Assembly: GCA_023228705.1 (NCBI GenBank)
Contig: JALOAS010000024.1
Span: 1-34,251 of the forward strand
Reading direction: 5' to 3'
Length of the DNA: 34,251 bases
Source of the DNA: Ottowia sp.
Lineage (GTDB): Bacteria > Pseudomonadota > Gammaproteobacteria > Burkholderiales > Burkholderiaceae_C
The notes beneath the pieces were generated by a model that was not told the DNA's origin, did no database searches, and saw nothing but the letters and a program-made list of their open reading frames with translations. Position numbers and translations under genes: made by a program. Of the stretch, positions 14,130 through 23,035 are shown in pieces. Position 1 is the first letter of the stretch, and each line of letters opens with the position of its first letter.

Positions 14130-15392
14130 ATGCCTCAGCTTCATCAGTTCACTCCGACCACACCTCCGTCACCCGCCACCATGCAACCCGCCTCCACGGC
14201 ACGGCATGCTGCGGTCGGCTGGGCGGCCTTCTTGTGGGGCCTGTTTGTCTTTTTTTCCATCAGCCTCAATTACGTTGGCCTCCTCGGGCTGTTGCTCACA
14301 CTTGCGCTGGACAGCAACACTTGGCGGGCACGCCAAAAGAGGCTGCGCACCAGTCCCCATTGGTGGCCGGCCCTCCTGTTTATGGGCTGGTTCACCGTCA
14401 TTCTGGTGACCGGAGCGCATTATCCAGAAACCGCATCCAATGCCGGACATACCTTTCGTATCGTGCTGACCCTGGCTGCTGTGGTGATGCTCGATCGAAA
14501 GGAAGTTTTGATGGCGGTGCGTGGCTTTACCGCAAGCTTGATCCTGGTGCTCATCCTCATAATCATGAACCACGTTGTCGGATTACCCGATCTCGCACTC
14601 TGGCACGGCGCCCTTCAATACACCAACAACAAATCCATAGCGACCGCCATCCTTCTGGCCGTTACTGCCACCAGCATCCTCATTCTTCTGCCGCGCATGT
14701 CCGCAGCAACCACCATCATCAGCCTGATCATGCTGGCCGTAATCCTCTTTGTTCTCGCTGTGATACTGCATTCACGCACCGCCTGGATGATCTTGATGGC
14801 CGGGATCCTGGTTGGCGTCGTGTGTTCAATCAGGACCAAGCCCAAATGGACATCATTATTGGCTGCTGTCGCACTGGCCCTGATAGCAGCAGGCGTATTG
14901 ACACCCTCCGTACGAGACCATGTAACCATCGGCATTTCACAGGTCATGAAAGCGCGCCAAGACCCTGTCCACGTGTCTGAAACAAGCTGGGGACTGCGCT
15001 ACATCATGTACGTTGAAACAAGCCGGATGATCAGACGGCACCCTGTCACTGGCAACGGCATCGGCAGCTGGAACACCATATGGCGAGAGCGTGCTCCGAA
15101 AAACATACGCTACCTCAACATGCCGCACAATGATTTTCTGTGGATGGGCATGCAAGCAGGAATTCCCGGTGTGTTTCTGTTCCTGGCAATGATCGCGGCC
15201 AGCTTGCCCGCCCGCTGGCGGCAGCGTCACGCGGACGGCGGCCTGGGCGTGATGGCCATGGTCGGGCTATTGATAGCAATCAGCCTCAATTCCGCGCTGC
15301 GCGACGCCGCCATAGGGCTGCCTTTGTGGTTCGTGGTGTTGCTCTGGCAGCGCGTTTCGGAACAATTGGAACCTCAGCGGCCCATGCGGTAG
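14130..15392 (+). CDS. O-antigen ligase/polymerase family membrane protein
   Basis: A 420-residue inner-membrane protein with about ten hydrophobic segments. It carries the Wzy_C/WaaL-type periplasmic loop: HPVTGNGIGSWNTIW followed by LNMPHNDFLWMGMQAGI, where the conserved His-Asn-Asp is typical of O-antigen ligases and polymerases. It probably transfers or polymerises lipid-linked glycans; ligase versus polymerase versus protein O-oligosaccharyltransferase cannot be decided. The ATG at 14130 is used; ATG 14181 is a plausible later start just before the first membrane segment. Codon use looks more AT-rich than in neighbouring genes, as is common for surface-polysaccharide genes. Confidence 0.82.
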   Translation: MPQLHQFTPTTPPSPATMQPASTARHAAVGWAAFLWGLFVFFSISLNYVGLLGLLLTLALDSNTWRARQKRLRTSPHWWPALLFMGWFTVILVTGAHYPETASNAGHTFRIVLTLAAVVMLDRKEVLMAVRGFTASLILVLILIIMNHVVGLPDLALWHGALQYTNNKSIATAILLAVTATSILILLPRMSAATTIISLIMLAVILFVLAVILHSRTAWMILMAGILVGVVCSIRTKPKWTSLLAAVALALIAAGVLTPSVRDHVTIGISQVMKARQDPVHVSETSWGLRYIMYVETSRMIRRHPVTGNGIGSWNTIWRERAPKNIRYLNMPHNDFLWMGMQAGIPGVFLFLAMIAASLPARWRQRHADGGLGVMAMVGLLIAISLNSALRDAAIGLPLWFVVLLWQRVSEQLEPQRPMR

Positions 15393-15494
15393 GCGTTCCT
15401 CGACGCCAACCACGGCGCAATTGCCGCCTGCCGCGCCATGCTTCGTCGCCGTGGCCTGCATGGTGGCCACTGGCCCGGGCCGACCGGGCGATGG

Positions 15495-15701
15495 TCAACG
15501 TGGGCGGCTCTGGCCGGGTTTCATCCGATACCTCGTCCCGCAATACGGACACATCACGCCTTCTTCGGTCATGTGCAGGAAGACGCGGGGGTGCGTGTCC
15601 CAGCGCTGCATGCCGGCCTTGGGGTGCGGGCAGTAGATTTCGCCCTTGGGCGTGAGGTCATCGGGCGAGAGCTCGATCACGGGGGGAACGCGTGCATTCA
15701 T
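15495..15701 (-). CDS. Small CHCC-type zinc-finger protein
   Basis: A 68-residue protein with the zf-CHCC pattern: Cys24 and His26 in IYCPHP, then HPRVFLHM and CPYCGTRYR, giving a C-H-C-C metal site. The family is related to the mitochondrial complex I subunit NDUFS6; its role in bacteria is not defined. It starts 21 bp after the ilvE stop on the same strand and is probably cotranscribed, an arrangement common in Burkholderiales. Confidence 0.88.
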   Translation of the reverse strand: MNARVPPVIELSPDDLTPKGEIYCPHPKAGMQRWDTHPRVFLHMTEEGVMCPYCGTRYRMKPGQSRPR

Positions 15702-15722
15702 CTCTTGAAACTCCGGAAGCGG

Positions 15723-16661
15723 TCAGACGCGTGCCAGCCAGTGCGCGTATTTGCTGTTGCGGCCGCTGGTGATGTCAAAGAAGGCGGCCTGGATTTTCTC
15801 CGTGACCGGGCCGCGCTGGCCGGCGCCGATTTGCAGTCCGTCCAGCTCACGGATGGGCGTGACTTCTGCCGCCGTGCCGCTGAAGAACATTTCGTCGGCG
15901 ATGTAGCACTCGTCGCGGGTGATGCGCTTTTCAACCAGCTTGATGCCCAGATCCTCGCAAATGTGCACGACGGTGTTGCGCGTGATGCCGTTGAGCGCAC
16001 CGGCCGAGAGGTCGGGGGTGTAGACGACGCCGTCGCGCACGATGAAGACGTTTTCGCCGGAGCCCTCGGCAACAAAGCCGGCGGCATCGAGCAGCAGGGC
16101 CTCGTCGTAGCCGTTGTCGGTGGCTTCGAGGTTGGCGAGGATGGAGTTGGTGTAGTTGCTCACCGTCTTGGCCTGCGTCATGGTGATGTTGACGTGGTGG
16201 CGCGTGTAGCTGCTGACCTTGACGCGAATGCCCTTTTTCATGCCCTCTTCGCCCAGGTAGGCGCCCCAGGCCCAGGCGGCGACCATGACGTGCACGGTGT
16301 TGCCGCGCGGATTGACGCCCAGCTTTTCCGAGCCCAGCCAGACCAGCGGCCGCACGTAGCAGCTCTTGAGCTGGTTGGCGCGCACCACATCCTTTTGCAC
16401 CTGGTTGATCTCGTCCTGGCTGAACGGAATCTCCATGCGCAGGATCTTGGCGCTGTTGAACAGGCGCCGGGTGTGGTCCTCCAGCCGAAAGATGGCCGTG
16501 CCGCCGTCCGCCTCGTAGGCACGGACGCCTTCAAATGCCCCGCAACCATAGTGCAGCGTGTGCGTGAGGACGTGGATCTTGGCGTCGCGCCAGTCAACCA
16601 TCTGGCCATCGATCCAGATTTTTCCGTCGCGGTCGGACAGGGGAGGAACAGCTGCAGTCAT
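15723..16661 (-). CDS. ilvE: Branched-chain amino acid aminotransferase
   Basis: A PLP-dependent fold type IV transaminase for the last step of leucine, isoleucine and valine synthesis. It has 312 residues. HVLTHTLHYGCGAFEGVRAY (30-49) is the substrate pocket; Lys165 in TQAKTVSNY is the expected PLP lysine; GSGENVF and SGTAAEVTPIRELDG complete the cofactor and substrate sites. The start MTAAVPPLSDRDGKIWIDG at 16661 matches the family; an upstream open extension to 16985 is not part of it. A TAAAAT -10-like box is at 16736-16741 without a clear -35. Confidence 0.96.
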   Translation of the reverse strand: MTAAVPPLSDRDGKIWIDGQMVDWRDAKIHVLTHTLHYGCGAFEGVRAYEADGGTAIFRLEDHTRRLFNSAKILRMEIPFSQDEINQVQKDVVRANQLKSCYVRPLVWLGSEKLGVNPRGNTVHVMVAAWAWGAYLGEEGMKKGIRVKVSSYTRHHVNITMTQAKTVSNYTNSILANLEATDNGYDEALLLDAAGFVAEGSGENVFIVRDGVVYTPDLSAGALNGITRNTVVHICEDLGIKLVEKRITRDECYIADEMFFSGTAAEVTPIRELDGLQIGAGQRGPVTEKIQAAFFDITSGRNSKYAHWLARV

Positions 16662-16873
16662 GGGTGTCGGTCTCGAGGTGGGGCGGGATGGCAAAGGACG
16701 ACTCAGCCCGATCAGCGGGCCGGGCGCGCGGCTACATTTTAAGCCGCAAGGCCGCGGCACCGGGGCCGCCGGCGCTTTGGAGAGGTTGAGCGAAGTTCGT
16801 CCAGCGTTGAGCGTGGCGGGGCAGACACTGGACGCTGAACGCTTGACGCCCAACGTTCGCTTGCCCATCAGGC

Positions 16874-16917
16874 AAAAAAACGGCCGCTCACGCGGCCATT
16901 TCTCGTGTGCCTGATGG
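16874..16917 (-). terminator. Rho-independent terminator of the betaine importer operon
   Basis: On the minus strand the stem GGCCGC-GTGA-GCGGCC (16882-16897) is followed by GTTTTTTT (16874-16881). A second, outer inverted repeat, TGCCTGATGG/CCATCAGGCA (16908-16917/16865-16874), brackets it. It begins 11 bp after the stop of the substrate-binding protein gene. This is the clearest intrinsic terminator in the window. Confidence 0.9.
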
Positions 16918-16927
16918 CCGGAGCGCA

Positions 16928-17800
16928 TCAGTCCTCGCCAGCTTGCAACCACTTGCTGGTGATCTCGGCGTGGTCCTCGACCCACTTGCGCGCGTTGGCA
17001 ACCGGGTCGGTGTCGTCCTCGCGGTCAGCCACCATGATCGCACCACGCGCATCGCCATCGATCTTGATGGCGTCCAGCACCGCGTAGGCCTTGGGATGGT
17101 CTTCCTTGAGTCCCTTGCGCACCAGTGTGTCGATCTCGTCCGGGTCACCGTAGACGTTGTCCGGGTCGTCCAGGTAGCGCAGGTCCCAGGTTGCCCACAT
17201 CCAGTGCGGCTTCCAGCTGGTGACCACAACCGGCTTTTCCTGCCGGATGGCGTTGGCCAGCACCGCGGTCATGGTCGCGTCAGAGCCTTCCACAAGCGTT
17301 TCTGGCAGCTCATAGTGCTCGATCACCTTGGCTGTCAGGCGCATGAGGCCGGCGCCCGGGTCGATGCCGATGATCCTGTTGTTCAGCGACTTGGCCACGT
17401 CCTTGTCGGCCAGGTCCTTGATCGAGCTGAACTCGACATAATCGGGCACGGCCAGCCCCAGGTCGGCGCTCTCCATGTTGGCGCCCAGGTTTTCCACCCG
17501 GTCCTTGACCCTGGCGTAATAGTCCTCGTGCGTGGTCGGCAGCCAGGCGCAGACGATCGCGTCCAGGTCGCCGTTGGCCAGCCCCTCGAACATGAGGGCC
17601 CCGGTGACGGCCAGCGTCTTGACGTTGTAGCCGGCGTCCTCCAGCACGACCCGCGCGACGTTGGTCGCGGCCGAGCAGCTGTCCCATTCGACATAGCCCA
17701 GCGTGATCGTGTCCTTGGCATTGGCGGCGACCGAAGCGAACCCCAGCGTTGCCGCCGCGGCGCCCAGCGTCAGTGATTTGATAAAAGTTCGAGTGCGCAT
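16928..17800 (-). CDS. Glycine betaine/choline-type ABC transporter substrate-binding protein
   Basis: A 290-residue periplasmic protein of the OpuAC/ProX family. A signal peptide covers about 1-28 with cleavage after ANA. The mature part has LGYVEWDSCSAATNVARVVLEDAGY, and aromatic residues expected to box a quaternary amine (WLPTTHEDYY; SWKPHWMWATWDLRYL). Ligand could be glycine betaine, proline betaine, choline or carnitine. GGAGG sits six bases before the ATG. It lies 50 bp after the permease gene and ends at a strong terminator, so it closes the operon. Confidence 0.9.
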   Translation of the reverse strand: MRTRTFIKSLTLGAAAATLGFASVAANAKDTITLGYVEWDSCSAATNVARVVLEDAGYNVKTLAVTGALMFEGLANGDLDAIVCAWLPTTHEDYYARVKDRVENLGANMESADLGLAVPDYVEFSSIKDLADKDVAKSLNNRIIGIDPGAGLMRLTAKVIEHYELPETLVEGSDATMTAVLANAIRQEKPVVVTSWKPHWMWATWDLRYLDDPDNVYGDPDEIDTLVRKGLKEDHPKAYAVLDAIKIDGDARGAIMVADREDDTDPVANARKWVEDHAEITSKWLQAGED

Positions 17801-17850
17801 GCGCTACCTCCGTCAGTAAGAAAAAACATGGGGACCCGCTTGCATTGCGG

Positions 17851-18687
17851 TCAATACTTGCGCTGACCGATGCGTTGCGTGATGCGATCCAGGATCATGG
17901 CCAGCACCACGATGGCGAGCCCCGCTTCAAAACCCTTGCCCGGCTGCAGCCGCTGGATGGCGCGCCAGACTTCGCCGCCCAGGCCGCCAGCGCCGATCAT
18001 GGCGGCAATGACGACCATGGACAGCGCCAGCATGATGGTCTGGTTGACGCCGGCCATGATGGTCGGCACCGCCATGGGCAGCTGTACCTTGAACAGCTTT
18101 TGCCAGCGGCTGGAACCAAACGCGTCGGCGGCTTCCACCAGTTCCTCGGGCACCTGCGTGATGCCCAGGATGGTGAGCCGGATCGCCGGCGGCGTGGCAA
18201 AGATGACCGTTGTCACGCTGGCCGAGACCACGCCCAGGCCAAAGAACGGGATGGCCGGGATCAGGTAGACAAAGGCCGGCATGGTCTGCATGAAGTCCAG
18301 GATCGGCACGACCATCTTGCGCACGCGCTGGTTGAGCGCGGCAGCAATGCCCACCGGCAGGCCGATGGCCACGGCAATGAAAGTGGAAATCAGCACCAGC
18401 GTGAAGGTGGCTACCGTGGCATCCCACAGGCGCAGGTTCCACAGCAGCAGCAGCCCGGCGGCGCTCCAGATGCCGACCTTGCGGCCGGCGGTGCGCCAGG
18501 CAATGGCCACGACGATGGCAATCAGCACCCACGGCGGCAACCACAGCAGGCTGGCGGTCAGCCCGTCAATGGCGGTGCCCACGCCGGCACTCAGTGCGTG
18601 CGTGACGGCGGCAATCTGCTCGGTCAGCCAGGCCAGCCCGTTGTCGATCAGCTTGGCCAGCGGAAACTTTGGAACGGTGAAATTCAT
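17851..18687 (-). CDS. proW: Glycine betaine/proline-type ABC transporter permease
   Basis: A 278-residue inner-membrane permease of the ProW/OpuAB type with about six hydrophobic segments after an N-terminal amphipathic part. The binding-protein-dependent transport signature appears as EELVEAADAFGSSRWQKLFKVQLPMAVPTIMAG, the loop contacting the ATPase. GGAGG is seven bases before the ATG. The start overlaps the ATPase stop codon (ATGA), indicating coupled translation. Confidence 0.92.
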   Translation of the reverse strand: MNFTVPKFPLAKLIDNGLAWLTEQIAAVTHALSAGVGTAIDGLTASLLWLPPWVLIAIVVAIAWRTAGRKVGIWSAAGLLLLWNLRLWDATVATFTLVLISTFIAVAIGLPVGIAAALNQRVRKMVVPILDFMQTMPAFVYLIPAIPFFGLGVVSASVTTVIFATPPAIRLTILGITQVPEELVEAADAFGSSRWQKLFKVQLPMAVPTIMAGVNQTIMLALSMVVIAAMIGAGGLGGEVWRAIQRLQPGKGFEAGLAIVVLAMILDRITQRIGQRKY

Positions 18688-19955
18688 GCCGCAACCTCCG
18701 TGTCGCCTGCGGCAGAAGTCGCGGTGGCCGGCGCCGGCCCGGATGCCTCATCGGTGCCATCGTCCGCCTGGTTGTTGACGTTGTCGGCCAGCACGGTCAG
18801 CACGCTGGTTCGCGTGACGATGCCGAGCAGCTTGCCCGTGTCTTCATCGACCACCGCCTCAGCAAACGGCCAGGTGGCAACCATGGCGATGACATCGGCC
18901 AGCGGCGTATCGAGCCGGATGGGCGGCGTTTCCTCGTACAGGCCGTCCATGGTCTGGGCGCGGGAGCGCACCGCGCGCTCCACGACGTCGATGCCGATGG
19001 TGCCGCAGTAGGTGTAGTCCCGCTTGACGACAAAGCCCACGGTGAAGTCGACCTCGTTCATCTTGTGCAGCGCCGTGCGGGCACCGTCGCGCTCGAAGAC
19101 TACCGCGGTTGGCGGCACCATCGCCGCGCTGGCGGGCAGCACGCGCGAGAGGTCCACGTGCTCGACAAAGCGCCTGACGTACTCGTTGGCCGGGTTGCTG
19201 AGGATCTGCTCGGGCGTATCGGTCTGCACCACCCGCCCGTCGCGCATGAGCACGATGCGGTCGCCCAGCTCCAGCGCCTCGTCCAGGTCGTGCGTGATGA
19301 AGATGATGGTCTTGCGCATTTTCTGCTGCAACTGCATGAGCTCGCGCTGCATGTCGCGCCGGATCAGCGGATCCAGCGCGCTGAATGCCTCGTCCATGAG
19401 CAGGATGTCGGACTCCACGGCCAGCGCGCGCGCCAGGCCCACCCGCTGCTGCATGCCGCCGCTGAGCTGGCCTGGATACGCGTCTTCCCAGCCTTTCAGC
19501 CCCACCAGCTCCAGCGCTTCGCGCGCCTTTGCGCGCCGCTCGTCCCTGGACACGCCCTGCATTTCCAGTCCGTAAGCGGCGTTGTCGGTCACGGTGCGAA
19601 ACGGGAACAGGGCAAAGTGCTGGAATACCATGGAGACCTTGCGCCGGCGGTAGTCCAGCAACTGCTTGCGGCCATACTGCGTGATGTCTTCGCCGTCAAC
19701 GTACAGGTGTCCGCGCGTGATGCTGTTGAGCAGGTTGAAGCAGCGGATCAGCGTCGACTTGCCGCTGCCGGACAAGCCCATGACCACCAGCAGTTCGCCT
19801 TCCTCGACCTCGAAGCTGACGTCCACGCAGCCTACCGGGTGGCCCGCCTCGTGCAGCTCCTTGTTGCTTTTGCCTTCATCGAGCATGCGCAGCCCGCGCT
19901 GCGGCCTGTCACCGTATATCTTGGTGACTTTTTCGAGTTTGATCTTGGTCGCCAT
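18684..19955 (-). CDS. proV: Glycine betaine/proline-type ABC transporter ATP-binding protein
   Basis: A 423-residue ATPase of the ProV/OpuAA type that powers the permease. Walker A GLSGSGKST is at 60-68, followed by the Q-loop VFQHFALFP, signature LSGGMQQRVGLARAL, Walker B ILLMDEAFSALDP and switch His ITHD. The C-terminal 150 residues look like a CBS pair (TPLADVIAMVATWPFAEAVVDEDTGKLLGIVTR), the part that senses ionic strength in OpuA-type systems. The ATG at 19955 is preceded by GAGG; the GTG at 19964 overlaps that site and is unlikely. First gene of the operon. Confidence 0.95.
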   Translation of the reverse strand: MATKIKLEKVTKIYGDRPQRGLRMLDEGKSNKELHEAGHPVGCVDVSFEVEEGELLVVMGLSGSGKSTLIRCFNLLNSITRGHLYVDGEDITQYGRKQLLDYRRRKVSMVFQHFALFPFRTVTDNAAYGLEMQGVSRDERRAKAREALELVGLKGWEDAYPGQLSGGMQQRVGLARALAVESDILLMDEAFSALDPLIRRDMQRELMQLQQKMRKTIIFITHDLDEALELGDRIVLMRDGRVVQTDTPEQILSNPANEYVRRFVEHVDLSRVLPASAAMVPPTAVVFERDGARTALHKMNEVDFTVGFVVKRDYTYCGTIGIDVVERAVRSRAQTMDGLYEETPPIRLDTPLADVIAMVATWPFAEAVVDEDTGKLLGIVTRTSVLTVLADNVNNQADDGTDEASGPAPATATSAAGDTEVAA

Positions 19956-20535
19956 AAAAAACACCTCGCGTCCGCAGATGGAGAGTTTGCTTGTACGTAT
20001 TTGAAACGCAGTTTACGCCCGCGGGTTCAAGCCACGGACGGCCGCAGGCCCGATCGGGCGCAGCGACAGAACAGCGTCAGAGAAGAATGGTGTGTGGATG
20101 GTGGCGCGCTGGCGCCTGCATAAGCAATTCAGCGCCGTGCCGGAAGACGGCGTCCGCCGGACGGCACCTGGCGAAAACAGTGGGTTGCGTCAATGAGACT
20201 TGGAAATTCCCCGTCATTCGGGGCAGCCCGTGTTTGTTACAGGATCCGTCGTGCAACGGCACGACGCGCACGGCAAAACACAGGGTGGGAGTGAGACGCC
20301 CAAAGCAGGCTACCGGAGTGCTCCCCGGTTGAGGACAGCGCCGGTGCCTCCGACCGCCTTCATTGGGAAGACAGCGCCCCGCGGATTGGAGGCGGTTGCT
20401 GCAAGGCCATGAATTCAGCACTTGCAGCGCACGGCTGCGCAACACTGGGTTCGCGTGCCACCGCTGCCTTCATTATATTCGGTTGCACATGTGCGTCAAA
20501 TGTTGCTGGATGAAAAGCACATGAACGGGTCAGGC
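19956..20535. other. 580-bp intergenic region between proV and radA with stable hairpins
   Basis: No convincing gene. Two perfect hairpins lie close together: CCCCG-TCATT-CGGGG (20209-20223) and CGTCGTGC-AACG-GCACGACG (20247-20266). The second is flanked by weaker pairing of GTGTTTG (about 20230-20236) with CAAAACAC (20274-20281). GACAGCGCC is repeated near 20334 and 20370. It should hold the proV promoter, which osmotic control would act on, but no clear -35/-10 is visible. A small RNA from this area is possible. Confidence 0.5.
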
Positions 20536-21930
20536 TCAACGCGTGGCGATTTGGCGCAACAGGTCCATGGCCTGGTCCACGCGGTCCACCGCATGGATCG
20601 TGAGCGCCTTGAGCACCGCGTCGCCGCGCCTGGGTGCATTGGCGCTGGGAATGATGGCTATCGCAAAGCCCAGCTTGGCCGCTTCCTTCAGGCGCTCCTG
20701 GCCTCCCGGCGCGGGCCGCAGCTCGCCGGCCAGGCCCACTTCGCCAAAGGCGACAAAGCCCTTGGGCAGGGCCGCGCCACGCAAGCTGCTGGCAATGGCC
20801 AGCAGCACCGCCAGGTCCGCAGCGGGCTCGCTGATGTGCACCCCGCCCACCGCGTTGACAAACACGTCCTGGTCGCCGGTTGCAATGCCGCCATGCCGAT
20901 GCAGCACCGCCAGCAGCATGGCCAGGCGGTCGCGTTCCAGCCCCACCGACAATCGCCGCGGCGCGGCGCCGGCGCCGTCGACCAGCGCCTGCACCTCCAC
21001 CAGCATCGGGCGCGTCCCTTCCAGCGTGGCCAGCACGCAGGAGCCGGGCACCGGATCGGCGTGCTGGCTGAGAAAGATGGCGCTGGGATTGCTCACACCC
21101 TTGAGCCCCCGTTCGGTCATGGCAAAGACGCCGATCTCGTTGACCGCGCCAAAGCGGTTCTTGATGGCGCGGATGAGCCGGAAGCGCGAGTGCGTGTCGC
21201 CCTCGAAGTAAAGCACCGCGTCAACCATGTGCTCCAGCACGCGCGGGCCGGCAATCTGGCCGCCCTTGGTCACGTGGCCCACCAGCACCACGGCCGAACC
21301 GCTGGCCTTGGCCCAGCGCGTCAGGTGCGCCGCGCACTCGCGCACCTGCGCCACGCTTCCGGGCGCGCTGGTGAGCTGGTCGGAGTAAACGGTTTGTATG
21401 GAGTCTATGACCGCCACCGTCGGCGACTGGCGCTGCAGCACCGCGGAAATCTTTTCCAGGTTGATCTCGGCCAGCACGGGCACCTGCGACGCGCCCAGGC
21501 CCAGGCGCCGTGCCCGCATCGCCACCTGCGCGCCGCTTTCCTCGCCCGTGACGTAGAGCGTGGTCGCGCCGCTGCGCTGCAGGCCGTCCAGCGCCTGCAG
21601 CAGCAGCGTGGACTTGCCTATGCCCGGGTCGCCGCCGATCAGGACCACGCCACCAGCAACCATGCCGCCGCCCAGCGGCCGGTCCAGCTCGGGCTGCCCG
21701 GTGGGCGCGCGCACCACGTCCTCGGCCTGGATATCGGCCAGGATCTGGACCCCGCCAGTCGGCGCCAGCGCCGCGCCGCCGCCGCCCAGGCGGTTGCGGG
21801 CCGGCGCCTGCGACTCGGCGCGCGTCTCCACCAGCGAGTTCCAGCTGCCGCAGGCGGGGCACTTGCCCATCCAGCGTGGGCTGCTGGCACCGCAGCCGCT
21901 GCAAACATAAACCGTTTTGGGGCTTGCCAT
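20536..21930 (-). CDS. radA: DNA repair protein RadA
   Basis: RadA is a RecA-like ATPase/helicase that promotes branch migration in recombinational repair. It has 464 residues. A C4 zinc finger uses Cys10, Cys13, Cys24 and Cys27 (VCSGCG, KCPACG). Walker A GGDPGIGKST is at 99-108, the RadA-specific KNRFG motif follows, and the C-terminal Lon-protease-like domain (VGLERDRLAMLLAVLHRHGG, FGEVGLAGELRP) lacks protease function in this family. The start MASPKTVYVCSGCG is at 21930. It is divergent from murI. Confidence 0.96.
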   Translation of the reverse strand: MASPKTVYVCSGCGASSPRWMGKCPACGSWNSLVETRAESQAPARNRLGGGGAALAPTGGVQILADIQAEDVVRAPTGQPELDRPLGGGMVAGGVVLIGGDPGIGKSTLLLQALDGLQRSGATTLYVTGEESGAQVAMRARRLGLGASQVPVLAEINLEKISAVLQRQSPTVAVIDSIQTVYSDQLTSAPGSVAQVRECAAHLTRWAKASGSAVVLVGHVTKGGQIAGPRVLEHMVDAVLYFEGDTHSRFRLIRAIKNRFGAVNEIGVFAMTERGLKGVSNPSAIFLSQHADPVPGSCVLATLEGTRPMLVEVQALVDGAGAAPRRLSVGLERDRLAMLLAVLHRHGGIATGDQDVFVNAVGGVHISEPAADLAVLLAIASSLRGAALPKGFVAFGEVGLAGELRPAPGGQERLKEAAKLGFAIAIIPSANAPRRGDAVLKALTIHAVDRVDQAMDLLRQIATR

Positions 21931-22093
21931 GCACCGTCTCCCAAGCTGCAATCAAACAAGGTATTGTTGCCGCAGCGGCCCGGTGTACCATGCACGGCAG
22001 CGCGGACGTCCCGCAAATCAGCGCGCATGGGCAGCCCGCTTCCCTGCCGTACCGGCCCGGCGCAGGACGTTGCCCACGCAGCCTTCCGCCACC

Positions 22094-23035
22094 ATGACGC
22101 AACAGACGCTTGCTGCCGATCTTCTCCATGCCATGCCAGCCACCGCAACCGCGCCCATAGGCGTCTTTGACAGCGGCATTGGCGGGCTCAGCGTGCTGGA
22201 TGCGCTGCAGCAGGCGCTGCCGTTTGAACGCTTCGTCTACCTGGCCGACAACGCCTGCGCGCCCTACGGCGAACGCAGCGACGCGTTCGTGCGCGCGCGC
22301 AGCCAGGCCATCGCCGCGCACCTGCGCGAGGCGCATGGAATCAAGGCACTGGTCGTGGCCTGCAACACCGCCACGTCGGTCGCCATCGACGCCCTGCGCC
22401 GCGCGCACGCGGACTTGCCCTTTGTTGGCGTCGAGCCCGCGCTCAAGCCAGCAGCCGCGGCCACGCGCACGCGGCGCGTGGGCGTGATGGCGACCCGCTC
22501 GACCACGGCCAGCGCCCGCTTTGCCCGGCTGCTTGCGGCGATGCCGGGCAACGTGACCTGTGTGGTCCAGCCCTGCGACGGGCTGGCCGACGCCATAGAA
22601 CACGCTGCCACAGGCGGTTTGGCCGCGGTGGCTTCCGATACGGCAGTCGGCGCCCTGTGCACGCGCTACGTGGACGCCATGCGGCCGCTGGGCCGCGACG
22701 CCGGCGCCATGGACACCATCGTGCTGGGCTGCACGCACTACGTATTTGCCCGGGCAGCGATTGCAGCGGCTGCCGGCCCGGCGGTGCGGCTGCTCGACAC
22801 GGGTGGCCCCGTCGCCCGGCAGACGCGCCGCCTGCTTGGCCGCCTGCAGCTGCTCGCGCTCCCCGGGGACCACCGGCCCGAGCTCCTGCTGACGGCCACG
22901 GACGGCACGGCACGGCTGCACGCCATCACGCAGGACTGGCGGCTGCGCCAGCCGTTGCGGATCAGCACAGCCCTGCTGGCACCGCTCCAGGCCATGGCCG
23001 GCTCCCCCAGCTTCACTTCCCCACACCATGTTTGA
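22094..23035 (+). CDS. murI: Glutamate racemase
   Basis: MurI makes D-glutamate for peptidoglycan. It has 313 residues from ATG 22094; the family is usually 265-290, so the true start may be a later Met (for example MPATATAPIGVFDSG). Motifs: FDSGIGGLSVL (Asp26), DNACAPYGE, VVACNTAT (catalytic Cys90) and GCTHY (catalytic Cys213). The C-terminus is slightly long. The stop overlaps the panE start by eight bases (ATGTTTGA). Confidence 0.94.
   Translation: MTQQTLAADLLHAMPATATAPIGVFDSGIGGLSVLDALQQALPFERFVYLADNACAPYGERSDAFVRARSQAIAAHLREAHGIKALVVACNTATSVAIDALRRAHADLPFVGVEPALKPAAAATRTRRVGVMATRSTTASARFARLLAAMPGNVTCVVQPCDGLADAIEHAATGGLAAVASDTAVGALCTRYVDAMRPLGRDAGAMDTIVLGCTHYVFARAAIAAAAGPAVRLLDTGGPVARQTRRLLGRLQLLALPGDHRPELLLTATDGTARLHAITQDWRLRQPLRISTALLAPLQAMAGSPSFTSPHHV

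Noticed and set aside
20334..20400. Cobalamin- or glycine-riboswitch-like GGTGCCTCCG segment
   Set aside because: Only a short resemblance; no B12 box or tandem glycine aptamer, and the neighbouring genes are not B12 or glycine genes.
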